A program made the position numbers and the translations under genes. DNA of 64,000 bases from Litoditis marina (Eukaryota > Nematoda > Chromadorea > Rhabditida > Rhabditidae): NCBI GenBank assembly GCA_964036275.1, contig CAXIWQ010000127.1, positions 1 to 64,000 on the forward strand. The letters run 5' to 3'. The notes under the pieces are model-generated. The model searched no databases. It worked only from the letters and a program-made list of their open reading frames with translations, and was not told the origin of the DNA. This document shows, in pieces, positions 63,734 to 64,000 of this stretch (position 1 is the stretch's first letter; each line of letters opens with the position of its first letter).

Positions 63734-63973
63734 TGGCCGAGTGGTCAAGTGGTTAGCGTTCGGCTGTCGCTCCACAGACCTGGGTTCGATCCCCGCTCGC
63801 CGCGGTATCTGTCTGGCGGACCGCATGAGCTGGTTACAAAGCTCACCCATGCCTATCTCCACCCCTCTACGGACAGTCCTTCTACGGTTGATATATGATT
63901 TGTGTGTGATTATGTAATTTTCTCAATAAAGCACACGGCTGAAATAGTTGCCGTAAAAGATTATTATTATATT
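63734..63973 (+). mobile_element. tRNA-derived SINE, last full copy
   Basis: Full-length copy with A box, B box, AATAAAG and (ATT)n tail, in the same satellite phase as those at 5011-12504 although 51 kb away. It has the TAATTTT and ATTATATT variants, like the copy at 5011. Confidence 0.85.
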
Positions 63974-64000
63974 GTTTCCTGAAGACAAAAAGTAAACAGG

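Larger units (their letters stand above)
62739..64000. repeat. 99-bp satellite array resumes
   Basis: From ACAAAAAGTAAACAGG at 62739 the sequence is again the 99/60-bp family of 1400-16178, running off the right edge. Its monomers are somewhat more diverged (TTTGTATCGAGG near 63516, GGAGAGATTGTCC near 63617). The junction ACCAAG|ACAAAAAG shares AAG between the two satellites. Confidence 0.93.

Overview
This window is eukaryotic and dominated by repeats. One compact spliced gene with GT-AG introns, a tRNA-derived SINE, several satellite families and foldback elements suggest an invertebrate animal or a similarly complex eukaryote. I cannot name the species. Nothing bacterial or phage-like is present: no Shine-Dalgarno-led operons and no CRISPR.

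Layout. 1-585 is the end of a 175-bp satellite, interrupted by a 710-bp foldback (MITE-like) element (586-1295). 1400-16178 is a satellite with a 99-bp unit and a 60-bp short form. It contains six full-length copies of a 240-bp tRNA-SINE, all at the same phase of the satellite and apparently multiplied with it. 16182-18121 is a small island with the only gene I can assign with confidence: a ubiquitin-specific protease (peptidase C19) in four in-frame exons, with an extra exon-like segment at its left border. 18201-19466 holds a 50-bp tandem duplication and a nested GC-rich palindrome. 19545-22333 holds two 1.34-kb tandem units and the start of a third; each full unit carries a GC-box/CCAAT/TATA-like cluster. 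22334-30866 is an R-M-R block: two nearly identical 2.08-kb direct repeats around a 4.37-kb AT-rich middle. The left copy of R begins exactly at the apex of a hairpin that is intact only at the right copy. The 1.34-kb family resumes at 30867-32116. 32180-35250 is a cluster of foldbacks and short tandem duplications. 35265-62738 is a 27.5-kb array of a 169-bp satellite (about 162 monomers) with higher-order repeats of 2,540 bp and 845 bp. At 62739 the 99-bp satellite returns, with one truncated and one complete SINE, and runs to the window end.

Interpretation. The general picture, two nucleosome-length satellites (175 and 169 bp), higher-order repeats and foldbacks around a single gene island, is what pericentromeric or heterochromatic DNA usually looks like; that is inference. 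The observations I rate most useful are SINE copies spreading by satellite amplification rather than retrotransposition, the hairpin-apex breakpoint of the R-M-R block, and the protease gene whose upstream exon is fused in frame to the satellite. Most long open frames here are by-products of satellite periods that are multiples of three. I do not see a convincing new enzymatic system.
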